Origin: QHXW01 sp041486185
GTDB lineage: Bacteria; Acidobacteriota; Terriglobia; Bryobacterales; Bryobacteraceae
Direction: 5' to 3'
DNA length: 16,774 nucleotides
NCBI GenBank assembly: GCA_041486185.1
Contig: JBGPKX010000098.1
Coordinates: 1 to 16,774 of the forward strand
In this document: positions 1 to 6,388 of the stretch, one piece after another
Layout: the number at the start of each line of letters is the position of its first letter
Numbering within the stretch: position 1 is the first letter of the stretch
The notes under the pieces: model-generated
Seen by the model: only the letters and a program-made list of their open reading frames with translations
What the model was told of the DNA's origin: nothing
The model's database searches: none
Position numbers and translations under genes: made by a program

Positions 1-1770
1 CGGAGGACGGCCTTCAATGGTCGCATCGTCGGTCCACACGGAGCCTTGCAAGGGAAGCACCATGCTAGTGCCCACAAGTTGGACACCGGGCTGCGTACGA
101 ATGCGCCTTTCTATCTCTTCAATGGTGCGGACCGCGTGTTCACTCTTGGCATAACGTATCTCGGGCAGGACGAGACTGAAGCTGACGGCGTGATCGGGGT
201 CGAAGCCCGGGTCGACATTTTCCAGACGGATGAGACTGCGAATCAGCAGCCCGGCGCCGACCACCAGGACCACCGACAGCGCCACCTCGCAACCCACCAG
301 AACATTGCGCAGTGACCGGCCGCCGCGCGACCCGGTTTCGCCGCGGTCGCGCAACGCATCCGCGCGGGATGACGTGAGCGCCGGTATGATCCCGAACAGA
401 AGCGGCGCCAGAACCGTGATGGCAGCGCCGAAGAGCATCACCCAGGCGTCGATCCGCAACTCGGCGTACCGTGGGATCGCCGCCGGAACCCAGTGCAGCA
501 AAGCGGCCCGGGCAAACACCGCCAGGGCGAGTCCGAGTGCGCCGCCCGCGAGCGAGAGTGCCAGACTCTCGGTCAGCAGTTGCCGGACCAGCCTGGCGCG
601 GCCCGCTCCCAGCGCCTGCCGGATGCTGAATTCGCGGACACGAGCCGCCGCCCGGCCCAGTTGGAGATTCGCCACGTTGGAACAAACGATCAGAAAGAGC
701 ACGCACACGGCCGAGAGCAGCATCGCCATTGCGGGGCGCTTCTCTTGTGTCAGGGTGTCGTGGAAACCGTCGATGCGCACGCCCATTTTGGTGTTCGTGT
801 CGGGATACATCTGCTCCAGACGGCCGGCGATGGCCGTCATTTGCCGGCTGGCCTGTGCCGGCGAAACGCCTTCGCGCAGCCGGGCGACTACGTTCAGGTA
901 GTGCGGCCGCCGGTGCTCGGTAAAGATACTCGGCTTGCACCCAAACGGAATGTAGATCTGCATATCATGACCGGGAAAGAAGAAGGCGCGCGGCATCACG
1001 CCAACGATGTCATACGTTTTTCCGGTCAGCGAGAGCGAGCGCCCGACGATATGCGGTTCGCCGGCAAACTCCGTTTGCCAGAGATTGTAGCTGAGGATGG
1101 CGACGCGATCCTTGCCCTCAATAGTTTCTTCATTCCTGAAGGTTCTTCCAAGCAGCGGGGCCACGCCGAGCACATCGAAGAGATTGCCGGTGACGGCCAG
1201 TCCTTTCAGCCGCTGCGGCTCGCCCTCTCCTGTGAGGAACACCTCTTTGGAGCTGTAGGCGGCAATGCCCGTGAACACGGTGTTCATCCTCTGCCAGTCC
1301 GCAAAGTTCGCCGGCGCGACCACGGTATGGGTCCAGCGCTTGAGCGGGTTGGTTTCCGAGATTTCGATCAGCCGGTCCGGCTGCGCGTAGGGCAGCGGGC
1401 GCCACAAGACCGCCTGCGCGACGCTGAACATCGCCGTATTCGCGCCAATGCCGAGCCCCAATGTGACAACCGCGACCATCGTGAACCCCCGGTTCTTGCG
1501 CAGCGTGCGCGCGGCGTAGCGAAAATCCTGCGCCAGTGTTTCGAGCAGCGGGAGGCCTTTGCGATTCCGGTAGTCTTCTTTGGCCGATTCGATGCCGCCA
1601 AATTCGAGCACCGCGGCCCGCCGGGCATCTTGAGGGCTCATGCCGGCGCGCAGATTGTCTTCGACGTGAAGTTGCAGGTTGCTCTCGATCTCCGCGGCCA
1701 TGTCCGATTCCCAACTTGGTTTGTGGATGAAGCCGCCAAGCCGGATGAAGAACGCACGCATGCGTCTCAT
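1..1770 (-). CDS. ADOP-type ABC transporter permease (MacB/FtsX-like), 3' end outside window
   Basis: Inner-membrane permease of the MacB/FtsX family in the ADOP arrangement (acidobacterial duplicated orphan permease), probably part of an efflux or envelope-stress exporter; substrate unknown. I translated residues 1-590 from the minus strand and found no stop. Residues about 20-70 form the permease prefix domain (DMAAEIESNLQLHVEDN, then MSPQDARRAAVLEFGG). The first membrane segment follows RYAARTLRKNRGFT and includes VVTLGLGIGANTAMFSV. A periplasmic MacB_PCD region follows (VTGNLFDVLGVAPLLGRTF, YDIVGVMPRAFFFPGHDM). A membrane segment with CSNVANLQLGRAAAR and the coupling-type motif RQALGAGRARLVRQLLTES comes next. 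The frame is still open at base 1, in what should be the second periplasmic domain (WTDDATIEGRPP), so about 200-300 residues are probably missing. The ATG at 1770 overlaps the padR stop as ATGA, with GGGAGAAGG just upstream as ribosome site. No ATPase gene is adjacent, as usual for ADOP. Confidence 0.93.
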   Translation of the reverse strand, partial: MRRMRAFFIRLGGFIHKPSWESDMAAEIESNLQLHVEDNLRAGMSPQDARRAAVLEFGGIESAKEDYRNRKGLPLLETLAQDFRYAARTLRKNRGFTMVAVVTLGLGIGANTAMFSVAQAVLWRPLPYAQPDRLIEISETNPLKRWTHTVVAPANFADWQRMNTVFTGIAAYSSKEVFLTGEGEPQRLKGLAVTGNLFDVLGVAPLLGRTFRNEETIEGKDRVAILSYNLWQTEFAGEPHIVGRSLSLTGKTYDIVGVMPRAFFFPGHDMQIYIPFGCKPSIFTEHRRPHYLNVVARLREGVSPAQASRQMTAIAGRLEQMYPDTNTKMGVRIDGFHDTLTQEKRPAMAMLLSAVCVLFLIVCSNVANLQLGRAAARVREFSIRQALGAGRARLVRQLLTESLALSLAGGALGLALAVFARAALLHWVPAAIPRYAELRIDAWVMLFGAAITVLAPLLFGIIPALTSSRADALRDRGETGSRGGRSLRNVLVGCEVALSVVLVVGAGLLIRSLIRLENVDPGFDPDHAVSFSLVLPEIRYAKSEHAVRTIEEIERRIRTQPGVQLVGTSMVLPLQGSVWTDDATIEGRPP

Positions 1771-2111
1771 GAGCGCCCTTCTCCCGGGGACAGGAAACGG
1801 GCGATGATCGCGGTGGTTTGCTCCCACTCGCGCGCTTCCTTCTCCACCTGTTTCTGACCCGCGCGCGTCAACCGGTAGTATTTGGCCTTGCGATTGTTAT
1901 CCGAAACGCCCCACTCGGCAACGATGTAGCCCTCCTGCTCCAGCTTCAGAAGCGCCGGATAGAGAGTTCCATAATTCACCGACAGCAGGTCGCCGCTGGT
2001 TTGTTCAATCCGGCGGGCAATTCCATATCCGTGAAGAGGCCCCATGCTTTGCAGGGTCTTCAGCACCATGAGTGCCAGGGTGCCTTGCCATACTTCTGCT
2101 TTGTGGGCCAT
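1767..2111 (-). CDS. PadR-family transcriptional regulator
   Basis: Small winged-helix repressor of about 114 residues. The protein begins MAHKAEVWQGTLALMVLKTL, then has the PadR hallmarks GPLHGYGIARRIEQTS, VNYGTLYPALLKLEQEGYI and a wing with KAKYYRLTRAGQ. This is the length of the short PadR subfamily that precedes ADOP permeases. A GTG at 2147 would add 12 residues, but the ATG at 2111 has AGGA six bases upstream and gives the N-terminus normal for the family, so I chose it. The stop overlaps the permease start as ATGA, so the two are translationally coupled and the permease is the likely regulated partner. A palindrome at 2121-2135 immediately before the start suggests autorepression. Function by family is well supported; the ligand is unknown. 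Confidence 0.93.
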   Translation of the reverse strand: MAHKAEVWQGTLALMVLKTLQSMGPLHGYGIARRIEQTSGDLLSVNYGTLYPALLKLEQEGYIVAEWGVSDNNRKAKYYRLTRAGQKQVEKEAREWEQTTAIIARFLSPGEGRS

Positions 2112-2120
2112 GGACCGTCC

Positions 2121-2135
2121 TATTGGTTTCCAATA
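2121..2135. promoter_or_regulatory. Palindromic candidate operator of the padR-permease unit
   Basis: Perfect inverted repeat TATTGG-TTT-CCAATA, ending ten bases before the padR ATG and abutting its AGGA ribosome site. PadR-type repressors commonly bind dyad sites in their own promoters, so autoregulation is a reasonable inference. No clear -35/-10 pair was identified around it, and a six-base-arm palindrome can occur by chance. Confidence 0.45.
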
Positions 2136-2210
2136 CCAGACTGCCACAACCTGCTATGGGAATGCAATAGGGCTGTCTTGTGTCTGGCCTCATATGTGAG
2201 TGTGTGTGGC

Positions 2211-2251
2211 GCGGGCGCTCTCGCCTGCCGCGTCGAGACTCGTCTCGACGC
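2211..2251. repeat. Double-hairpin intergenic repeat (REP-like)
   Basis: Two adjacent stem-loops lie in the 259-bp gap between padR and the VOC gene. The first pairs GCGGGCG (2211-2217) with CGCCTGC (2222-2228) around CTCT, with one G-T wobble. The second pairs GCGTCGAGA (2230-2238) with TCTCGACGC (2243-2251) around a CTCG tetraloop; the loop edges can also pair. The sequence after it is TTTGCTGTTT, only partly U-rich, so an intrinsic terminator is possible but not compelling. The tandem, high-GC palindrome layout is like dispersed REP/BIME elements. Only one copy is in this window, so repetitiveness is inferred. I saw no gene in the rest of 2112-2370. Confidence 0.55.
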
Positions 2252-2334
2252 TTTGCTGTTTGCCCCCCGGACCTCAGCCCGTGCCCGGCACGACTGCCCT
2301 GCACAGTAGCCCGCTGACCCGCGCCAAAAACCCT

Positions 2335-2365
2335 TTGCCGTAACCCGTCACCCACCGGATACAAT
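2335..2365 (+). promoter_or_regulatory. Candidate promoter of the first VOC gene
   Basis: TTGCCG at 2335-2340 and TACAAT at 2360-2365, separated by 19 bases, which is slightly long. The -10-like box ends only five bases before the ATG at 2371, and there is no Shine-Dalgarno sequence. If used, the transcript would start at or next to the start codon, giving a leaderless message. Confidence 0.4.
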
Positions 2366-2370
2366 CTCTC

Positions 2371-2757
2371 ATGCCCCCTTCATCCGTTCTCGCCCCCCAC
2401 AAGCTTGTCGCCTTCGTCGCGACACTCGACCAGGTTCGCGCCAAGGCCTTCTATCGCGACACACTGGGCCTCCGCCTGATGAGCGAGGATCACTTCGCCC
2501 TGGTGTTTGACGCCAACGGGACCATGCTGCGGGTGACCACGGTGCACGAGGTGGCGCCAGCCAAATACACGGTTTTGGGATGGGAAGTCCCGGATATCGT
2601 CGCAGCGGCCGGAGAACTACGAAATGCAGGCGTCAAGGTTGAACACTACGGGATTAACAATCAGGACGAGCGCGGCATCTGGACCGCCCCCGATGGGACG
2701 AAGGTCGCGTGGTTCAAAGACCCGGACGGCAACACATTGAGCGTCATGCAATTCTGA
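2371..2757 (+). CDS. VOC/glyoxalase-fold family protein
   Basis: Single-domain vicinal-oxygen-chelate protein of 128 residues, probably a cytoplasmic dimer. The N-terminal half has the usual first beta-alpha-beta unit (HKLVAFVATLDQVRAKAFYRDTLGLRL); the C-terminal half repeats it (YTVLGWEVPDIVAAAGELRNAGVKVEHYG) and ends in the typical FKDPDGNTLSVMQF. The family covers glyoxalases, dioxygenases and antibiotic-binding proteins. Nothing here fixes a substrate, and the neighbours do not suggest one. The start has no ribosome site but a TACAAT box five bases upstream. Its stop lies eight bases from the end of the decayed regulator on the other strand. Family call is firm; function unknown. Confidence 0.9.
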   Translation: MPPSSVLAPHKLVAFVATLDQVRAKAFYRDTLGLRLMSEDHFALVFDANGTMLRVTTVHEVAPAKYTVLGWEVPDIVAAAGELRNAGVKVEHYGINNQDERGIWTAPDGTKVAWFKDPDGNTLSVMQF

Positions 2758-2764
2758 GACGCGA

Positions 2765-3309
2765 TTACAGCTCCACCAGACCGTTCTTGATCGCGAACCT
2801 TACCAGTAAGGCCACGGAGTGACACTGCGTTTTGAGTTTGATCCGCTGTGAATAGGAATCGACGGTCTTGAAAGACAGGCCAAGGATCTGGGCAATCTCC
2901 TTATACGTCTTGCCGTCCGCCACGAGCTTGACCACGTCAAGCTCGCGGCTGGAGAGCGGAGCCGTTTCATTTCGCCCTTGGCTTTGGCGAGAGCTTTCAT
3001 ATAAGGCGGCGGCGAACATATGATCACGCCACTTTCACCGGCCTGGAAAGAGTTGACCGAGTAGCCCACCGAGCAGCAAGGCCCGCGTTGACCTTCTTCT
3101 TCCGATCCGCACGGTGGAAGAAGTGCGCAACGTTCGATGCGCCGCGTTCGAGAGAGCACTCAGCCCAATTCCGGGCCAATTTCAGTGTCTGTTTCCTCGC
3201 TATCGATATAAGCAATACAGTTGCCAATACGATGGAAGCTTGCCCTTTCCCTGGCGTGACGGCGATAAGTCACAGAGCTGGAATGGATTCCGATTCGGGC
3301 ATTAACATT
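2765..3309 (-). pseudogene. Decayed receiver-LuxR (NarL/FixJ-type) response regulator
   Basis: The intact part is an 84-codon frame (3019-2765) carrying a LuxR-type helix-turn-helix: APLSSRELDVVKLVADGKTY, KEIAQILGLSFKTVDSYSQR, then HSVALLVRFAIKNGLVEL. No receiver domain precedes it in frame; an in-frame TGA lies five codons before its ATG. Receiver-like pieces remain in other minus-strand frames. At about 3306-3160 there is ARIGIHSSSVT followed by FHRIGNCIAYIDSEET, like a first strand and helix. At about 3060-3013 there is SVNSFQAGESGVIICS, like the end of a receiver domain. The distance from receiver start to helix-turn-helix is about 115 codons, where roughly 150 is usual, so I infer an internal deletion plus frameshifts. 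A promoter-like pair sits just before the remnant. Alternatively, the 84-residue part could still be expressed as a stand-alone DNA-binding protein. Confidence 0.6.
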
Positions 3310-3335
3310 TAATTCTGGGGTATAGTCTGCATCAA
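3307..3335 (-). promoter_or_regulatory. Candidate sigma-70-like promoter of the decayed response regulator
   Basis: Minus-strand TTGATG (3335-3330), 17 bases, then TTAAAT (3312-3307), directly followed by the first receiver-like codons. Spacing is ideal and position is right for the remnant gene. The remaining sequence between this and the UDP-sugar enzyme (3336-3393) shows nothing recognisable. Confidence 0.45.
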
Positions 3336-3393
3336 GGCTCGCTGCGGCTATCCAATCCGCACAATTCATATCCGAATGGATAGTCCGCCGGGC

Positions 3394-4362
3394 TCAAGCC
3401 ACCGAAGCCTGCACCGCGCGAAAGTACTCGATGGTCTGGCGCAACCCGTCTTCGAGCGCCACGCGCGGCTCCCAGCCGAGGATGTGGCGCGCCTTCCCGA
3501 TGTCGGGCTTGCGCTGCTTCGGGTCGTCCTGCGGCAGTGGCTCGTGAATGATGCGTGACGTCGACCCCGTCAAACGCCGGATGCGATCCGCAAACTCCAG
3601 GATGGTCATCTCCTGCGGGTTGCCGAGATTTACGGGATAGCGCTCGTCCGACTGCATCAGCCGGTACAACCCATCCACCAGATCGCTCACGTAACAGAAG
3701 CTGCGCGTCTGCGAGCCGTCTCCGAAGACCGTCATCGGTTCGCCGCGCAGCGCCTGGTCGAGAAATGCCGGCACCACGCGGCCATCGTTCAGCTTCATGC
3801 GCGGACCGTAAGTATTGAAGATGCGCGCGATGTTAGTGCGCAGGTTGTGGGTGCGGTGGTAAGCCATCGTCAGCGCTTCAGCGAAGCGCTTGCTCTCGTC
3901 GTAACACGATCGCGGCCCCACGGGATTCACATTGCCCCAGTAAGTCTCCACTTGCGGATGCACCAGAGGATCGCCGTAGCATTCGGACGTGGAAGTCAAA
4001 AGAAAGCGGGCATTGTGCGCGCGCGCCAGTTCCAGCATCTGCCGCGTGCCGGCCGATCCCACATCCAGCGTCTCAATGGGGTGCTGCAAGTAATCCTTTG
4101 GGCTGGCCGCCGATGCCATGTGGAGCACGGCGTCGATCGGGCCGTCCCAAGCCAGCGGCAGCGTGACATCGTGCCGCATGAACTGAAACCGCGGTTGACT
4201 TGCCAGATGCCCCAGGTTGCGCTCGGCGCCGGTCAGAAAATTATCGAGCCCAACCACGGTGTGGCCTTCGGCCAGCAGCCGGTCGCACATGTGCGAGCCG
4301 ATAAAACCCGCGGCTCCGGATACCACGATTCGCAAAATGGCAGCATCTCCCGAGAAGCTCAT
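3394..4362 (-). CDS. UDP-glucuronate decarboxylase-type NAD-dependent sugar-nucleotide enzyme (SDR)
   Basis: Probable UDP-xylose synthase: oxidises and decarboxylates UDP-glucuronate to UDP-xylose using bound NAD, in the cytoplasm, supplying sugar for polysaccharide or glycan. About 322 residues, one extended short-chain dehydrogenase domain. Visible are the nucleotide-binding VSGAAGFIGSH near the N-terminus, the active-site TSTSECYGDP, the UXS-type run VHPQVETYWGNVNPVGPRSC, the catalytic pair Y154-x3-K158 (CYDESKRFAEA) and RIFNTYGPRM. No membrane anchor. The ATG at 4362 is part of a TACAAT box (4366-4361). If that box is the -10, translation would begin later, for example at TTG 4335, which has GGGAG eleven bases upstream and gives the normal family N-terminus LRIVVSGAAGF. 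No glycosyltransferase or UDP-glucose dehydrogenase gene is near, so it stands alone. A related dehydratase or epimerase is the main alternative. Confidence 0.9.
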   Translation of the reverse strand: MSFSGDAAILRIVVSGAAGFIGSHMCDRLLAEGHTVVGLDNFLTGAERNLGHLASQPRFQFMRHDVTLPLAWDGPIDAVLHMASAASPKDYLQHPIETLDVGSAGTRQMLELARAHNARFLLTSTSECYGDPLVHPQVETYWGNVNPVGPRSCYDESKRFAEALTMAYHRTHNLRTNIARIFNTYGPRMKLNDGRVVPAFLDQALRGEPMTVFGDGSQTRSFCYVSDLVDGLYRLMQSDERYPVNLGNPQEMTILEFADRIRRLTGSTSRIIHEPLPQDDPKQRKPDIGKARHILGWEPRVALEDGLRQTIEYFRAVQASVA

Positions 4363-4415
4363 TGTAGCGAACGTCTTGCCTACGCGCCCGCCGATGATGT
4401 TCTAATCAAAGAACC
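4361..4415. promoter_or_regulatory. Divergent promoter region between the UDP-sugar enzyme and the Fe-S oxidoreductase
   Basis: Only 53 bases separate the annotated starts. Rightward: TTGCCT (4376-4381), 19 bases, TCTAAT (4401-4406), then nine bases to the ATG at 4416, with no clear ribosome site. Leftward: TACAAT (4366-4361) overlaps the first ATG; I see no good -35 for it. Both are weak calls from composition and position. Confidence 0.35.
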
Positions 4416-6257
4416 ATGCGGCCATCAGTGGTGGAAATACTGATTCTGACCGTGCTGATCGGCGCGTCCGTGTCTTCATTCTGGTTCCGCTTCCGCAAAG
4501 TGGTGCGTACGATACTGGCCGCAAAACCAGAGCGGAGCTGGAGCCTCCGCCCAGTGGCTCCGCGCCTGGGCCGCTTCATCTGGGAAGTCATGCTGCAGGG
4601 CAAGGTAATCTTCGACCGGCCCATTCCGGGGCTGGCGCACGCATTCGTGTTCTGGGGATTCTGCGCGTTTGCGCTGGTAACGGTCAACCACATCGCGGCG
4701 GGATTCGGGGCGACACTCATTCCGCGCGAGAGCATCGCCGGCCGCGTTTATTTCGGTTTTGTTGCCGTGTTCGCGGTCTTCGTGGCCGTGTCCATCGCGG
4801 GTCTCGCCGTGCGGCGCTTCATTGCCAGGCCGGTCTGGCTGGGTAAAGTCTCGCCCGAGTCAGGCGTGATCGCGCTCTTGATTTTCCTGTTGATGGTCAC
4901 CTATCTGGCCGGTTTCCGGTTTGCCGAGGACACGACCGCGGGGCGCATCAACTGGTGGGCCCACACGCTCACTCTGCTGCTTTTCCTGCCGTTGATTCCG
5001 CACACCAAACACCTGCACCTGGTCTTGAGCCCGCTCACCATCTTCGCGCGCCGCGATGGCTTCAGCCAGATTCCACCGCTCTCCGGCGATGAAGATTTCG
5101 GTCTCGATACCGGCAAAGATGTCACGAAACTGATTGCGCTCCAGGCTTACTCGTGCGTCGAGTGCGGCCGCTGCACGGAGTTCTGCCCGGCCTATAACAC
5201 CGGAAAAGTGCTTAACCCCAAAGAGATCATCCTGGGGATGCGCGAATATCTGAATGAGTTCGGTGCGCACTCGGACCAGCCGCTGCTGGGAAAACACATT
5301 TCGAGCGAAGCGGCTTTTCAATGCACCACCTGCGGTGGCTGCGAATACTCGTGTCCCGTGGGCATCCAGCACTTGCCCGTGATCATCGGTCTGCGCCGCG
5401 GCGCGGTCAACACCGGCAAATGGGAAGACGAGTACGGCACCAAGCTCTTCCTCACGCTCGAGCGCAATGGCAACTCACTCGGCTTCCCTTCGAGCGAGCG
5501 CCAAAAATTCATCGACAAGAACGCCTTGCCGGTCTACGATGGCACACAGGAGTACTGCCTGTGGCTAGGCTGCATGGGTGCTTACGATCCGCATGGCCGT
5601 GAGATCGTGCTGGCTTTCGTGCGTGTACTGCGGCACCTGGGAATCACGTTCGGCGTCCTGCGCAAGGAGAAATGCAACGGCTATCCTATCCGGCGCCTGG
5701 GCAACGACTACCTGTTCTCACAACTGGCCGAGCCGAATATCGAGCACTTGAACCAGAGCGGCGTAAAGAAGATGGTCTCCATTTGCCCGCATTGCGTGCG
5801 CACCATCGGCGAAGACTGGAAGGAGTTCGGTGCATCCTTCCAGATCGAGCATCACAGTGAGCTGCTGGCGCGGAACCGCGAGCGCCTTCCGGCGCCGGAT
5901 GGCGTCCGGGAATCCGTGGTGTATCACGATCCCTGCTATCTGGGCCGCTATCGCAACATCTACGACGAGCCGCGTTCGGTGATCGATCGGTTCGCCGATC
6001 AATTCGATCCGCCGCGCGCCCGCGAGCGATCTTTCTGCTGTGGCGCCGGCGGCGGCCAGATGTTTCTCGGTGAGGAAAAAGGCAAGCGCGTCAACATGGC
6101 CCGCGCCGAGGAATTGGCGGCCACCGGCGCGGAAACCGTCGGCGTGGCCTGCCCGTTCTGTCAGTCGATGTTCCGCGATGCCCTGCCTGCCGTCTCCCAG
6201 AAGCCGCCGAAGCTGCTGGACATCGCGCAAATCGCCGCCGCCGCGATCCGGGATTAG
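4416..6257 (+). CDS. Membrane-bound Fe-S oxidoreductase with two CCG domains (HdrDE/EMO-like)
   Basis: Probable membrane electron-transfer enzyme that passes electrons between a cytoplasmic donor and the quinone pool. The 613 residues are, in order: about five membrane segments (residues 1-210, NarI-like, with membrane histidines in ALVTVNHIAAG and INWWAHTLTL that could bind haem b); two [4Fe-4S] motifs, CVECGRCTEFCP from C247 and CTTCGGCEYSCP from C303; and two cysteine-rich CCG domains (about 376-480 and 508-603). This domain order matches the fused HdrE-HdrD-like proteins that include the ETF:menaquinone oxidoreductase of Geobacter and Syntrophus. The second CCG domain is complete (DPCYLGR, FCCGAGGG at C541-C542, CPFC). 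The first has CNGYP at C420-N421 in place of CCG. No etfAB or acyl-CoA dehydrogenase gene is in the window, so the ETF role is inference. Its TAG stop lies in the left end of the inverted-repeat element. Confidence 0.9.
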   Translation: MRPSVVEILILTVLIGASVSSFWFRFRKVVRTILAAKPERSWSLRPVAPRLGRFIWEVMLQGKVIFDRPIPGLAHAFVFWGFCAFALVTVNHIAAGFGATLIPRESIAGRVYFGFVAVFAVFVAVSIAGLAVRRFIARPVWLGKVSPESGVIALLIFLLMVTYLAGFRFAEDTTAGRINWWAHTLTLLLFLPLIPHTKHLHLVLSPLTIFARRDGFSQIPPLSGDEDFGLDTGKDVTKLIALQAYSCVECGRCTEFCPAYNTGKVLNPKEIILGMREYLNEFGAHSDQPLLGKHISSEAAFQCTTCGGCEYSCPVGIQHLPVIIGLRRGAVNTGKWEDEYGTKLFLTLERNGNSLGFPSSERQKFIDKNALPVYDGTQEYCLWLGCMGAYDPHGREIVLAFVRVLRHLGITFGVLRKEKCNGYPIRRLGNDYLFSQLAEPNIEHLNQSGVKKMVSICPHCVRTIGEDWKEFGASFQIEHHSELLARNRERLPAPDGVRESVVYHDPCYLGRYRNIYDEPRSVIDRFADQFDPPRARERSFCCGAGGGQMFLGEEKGKRVNMARAEELAATGAETVGVACPFCQSMFRDALPAVSQKPPKLLDIAQIAAAAIRD

Positions 6258-6388
6258 CAGCCTGTTGAAAACGTGTTCTTGCAGATCGCTTGCTATGCGC
6301 GCGGCTCGGCAAGAGCCCTGGAATCCACGGATGCTTTCCGAGCCACGACCAAAGGGAGTGGTCAGTAAGCGTCTTCAACAAGCTCTTA
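6255..6388. mobile_element. MITE-like element with terminal inverted repeats and TA ends
   Basis: About 134 bases with imperfect terminal inverted repeats: left TAGCAGCCTGTTGAAAACG (6255-6273), right (minus strand from 6388) TAAGAGCTTGTTGAAGACG. They agree at 15 of 19 positions, and both begin with TA. Inside are two smaller dyads: GGCTCGG (6303-6309) with CCGAGCC (6338-6344), and GACCA (6347-6351) with TGGTC (6359-6363). It is too short for a transposase. TA at both borders is what IS630/Tc1-mariner-type insertion would leave, so a non-autonomous MITE of that type is the best reading. The TA pairs are the first two bases of the TAG and TAA stops of the two convergent flanking genes. A long-stem bidirectional terminator is an alternative, though there is no U tract. 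Copy number cannot be seen here. Confidence 0.6.

Noticed and set aside
493..1857. Long plus-strand open frame (454 codons) across the permease region
   Set aside because: It is antisense to a clean ADOP permease frame with recognisable motifs throughout; its own translation has no domain and is a by-product of high GC.
2286..2303. Sigma-54 promoter (GGCAC followed by TGC) upstream of the VOC gene
   Set aside because: The GG and GC elements are 12 bases apart instead of 10, so it does not fit the -24/-12 consensus.
3088..3312. Small plus-strand protein (74 codons) in the gap before the UDP-sugar enzyme
   Set aside because: No ribosome site, no family resemblance, and it is antisense to the readable pieces of a decayed response regulator.
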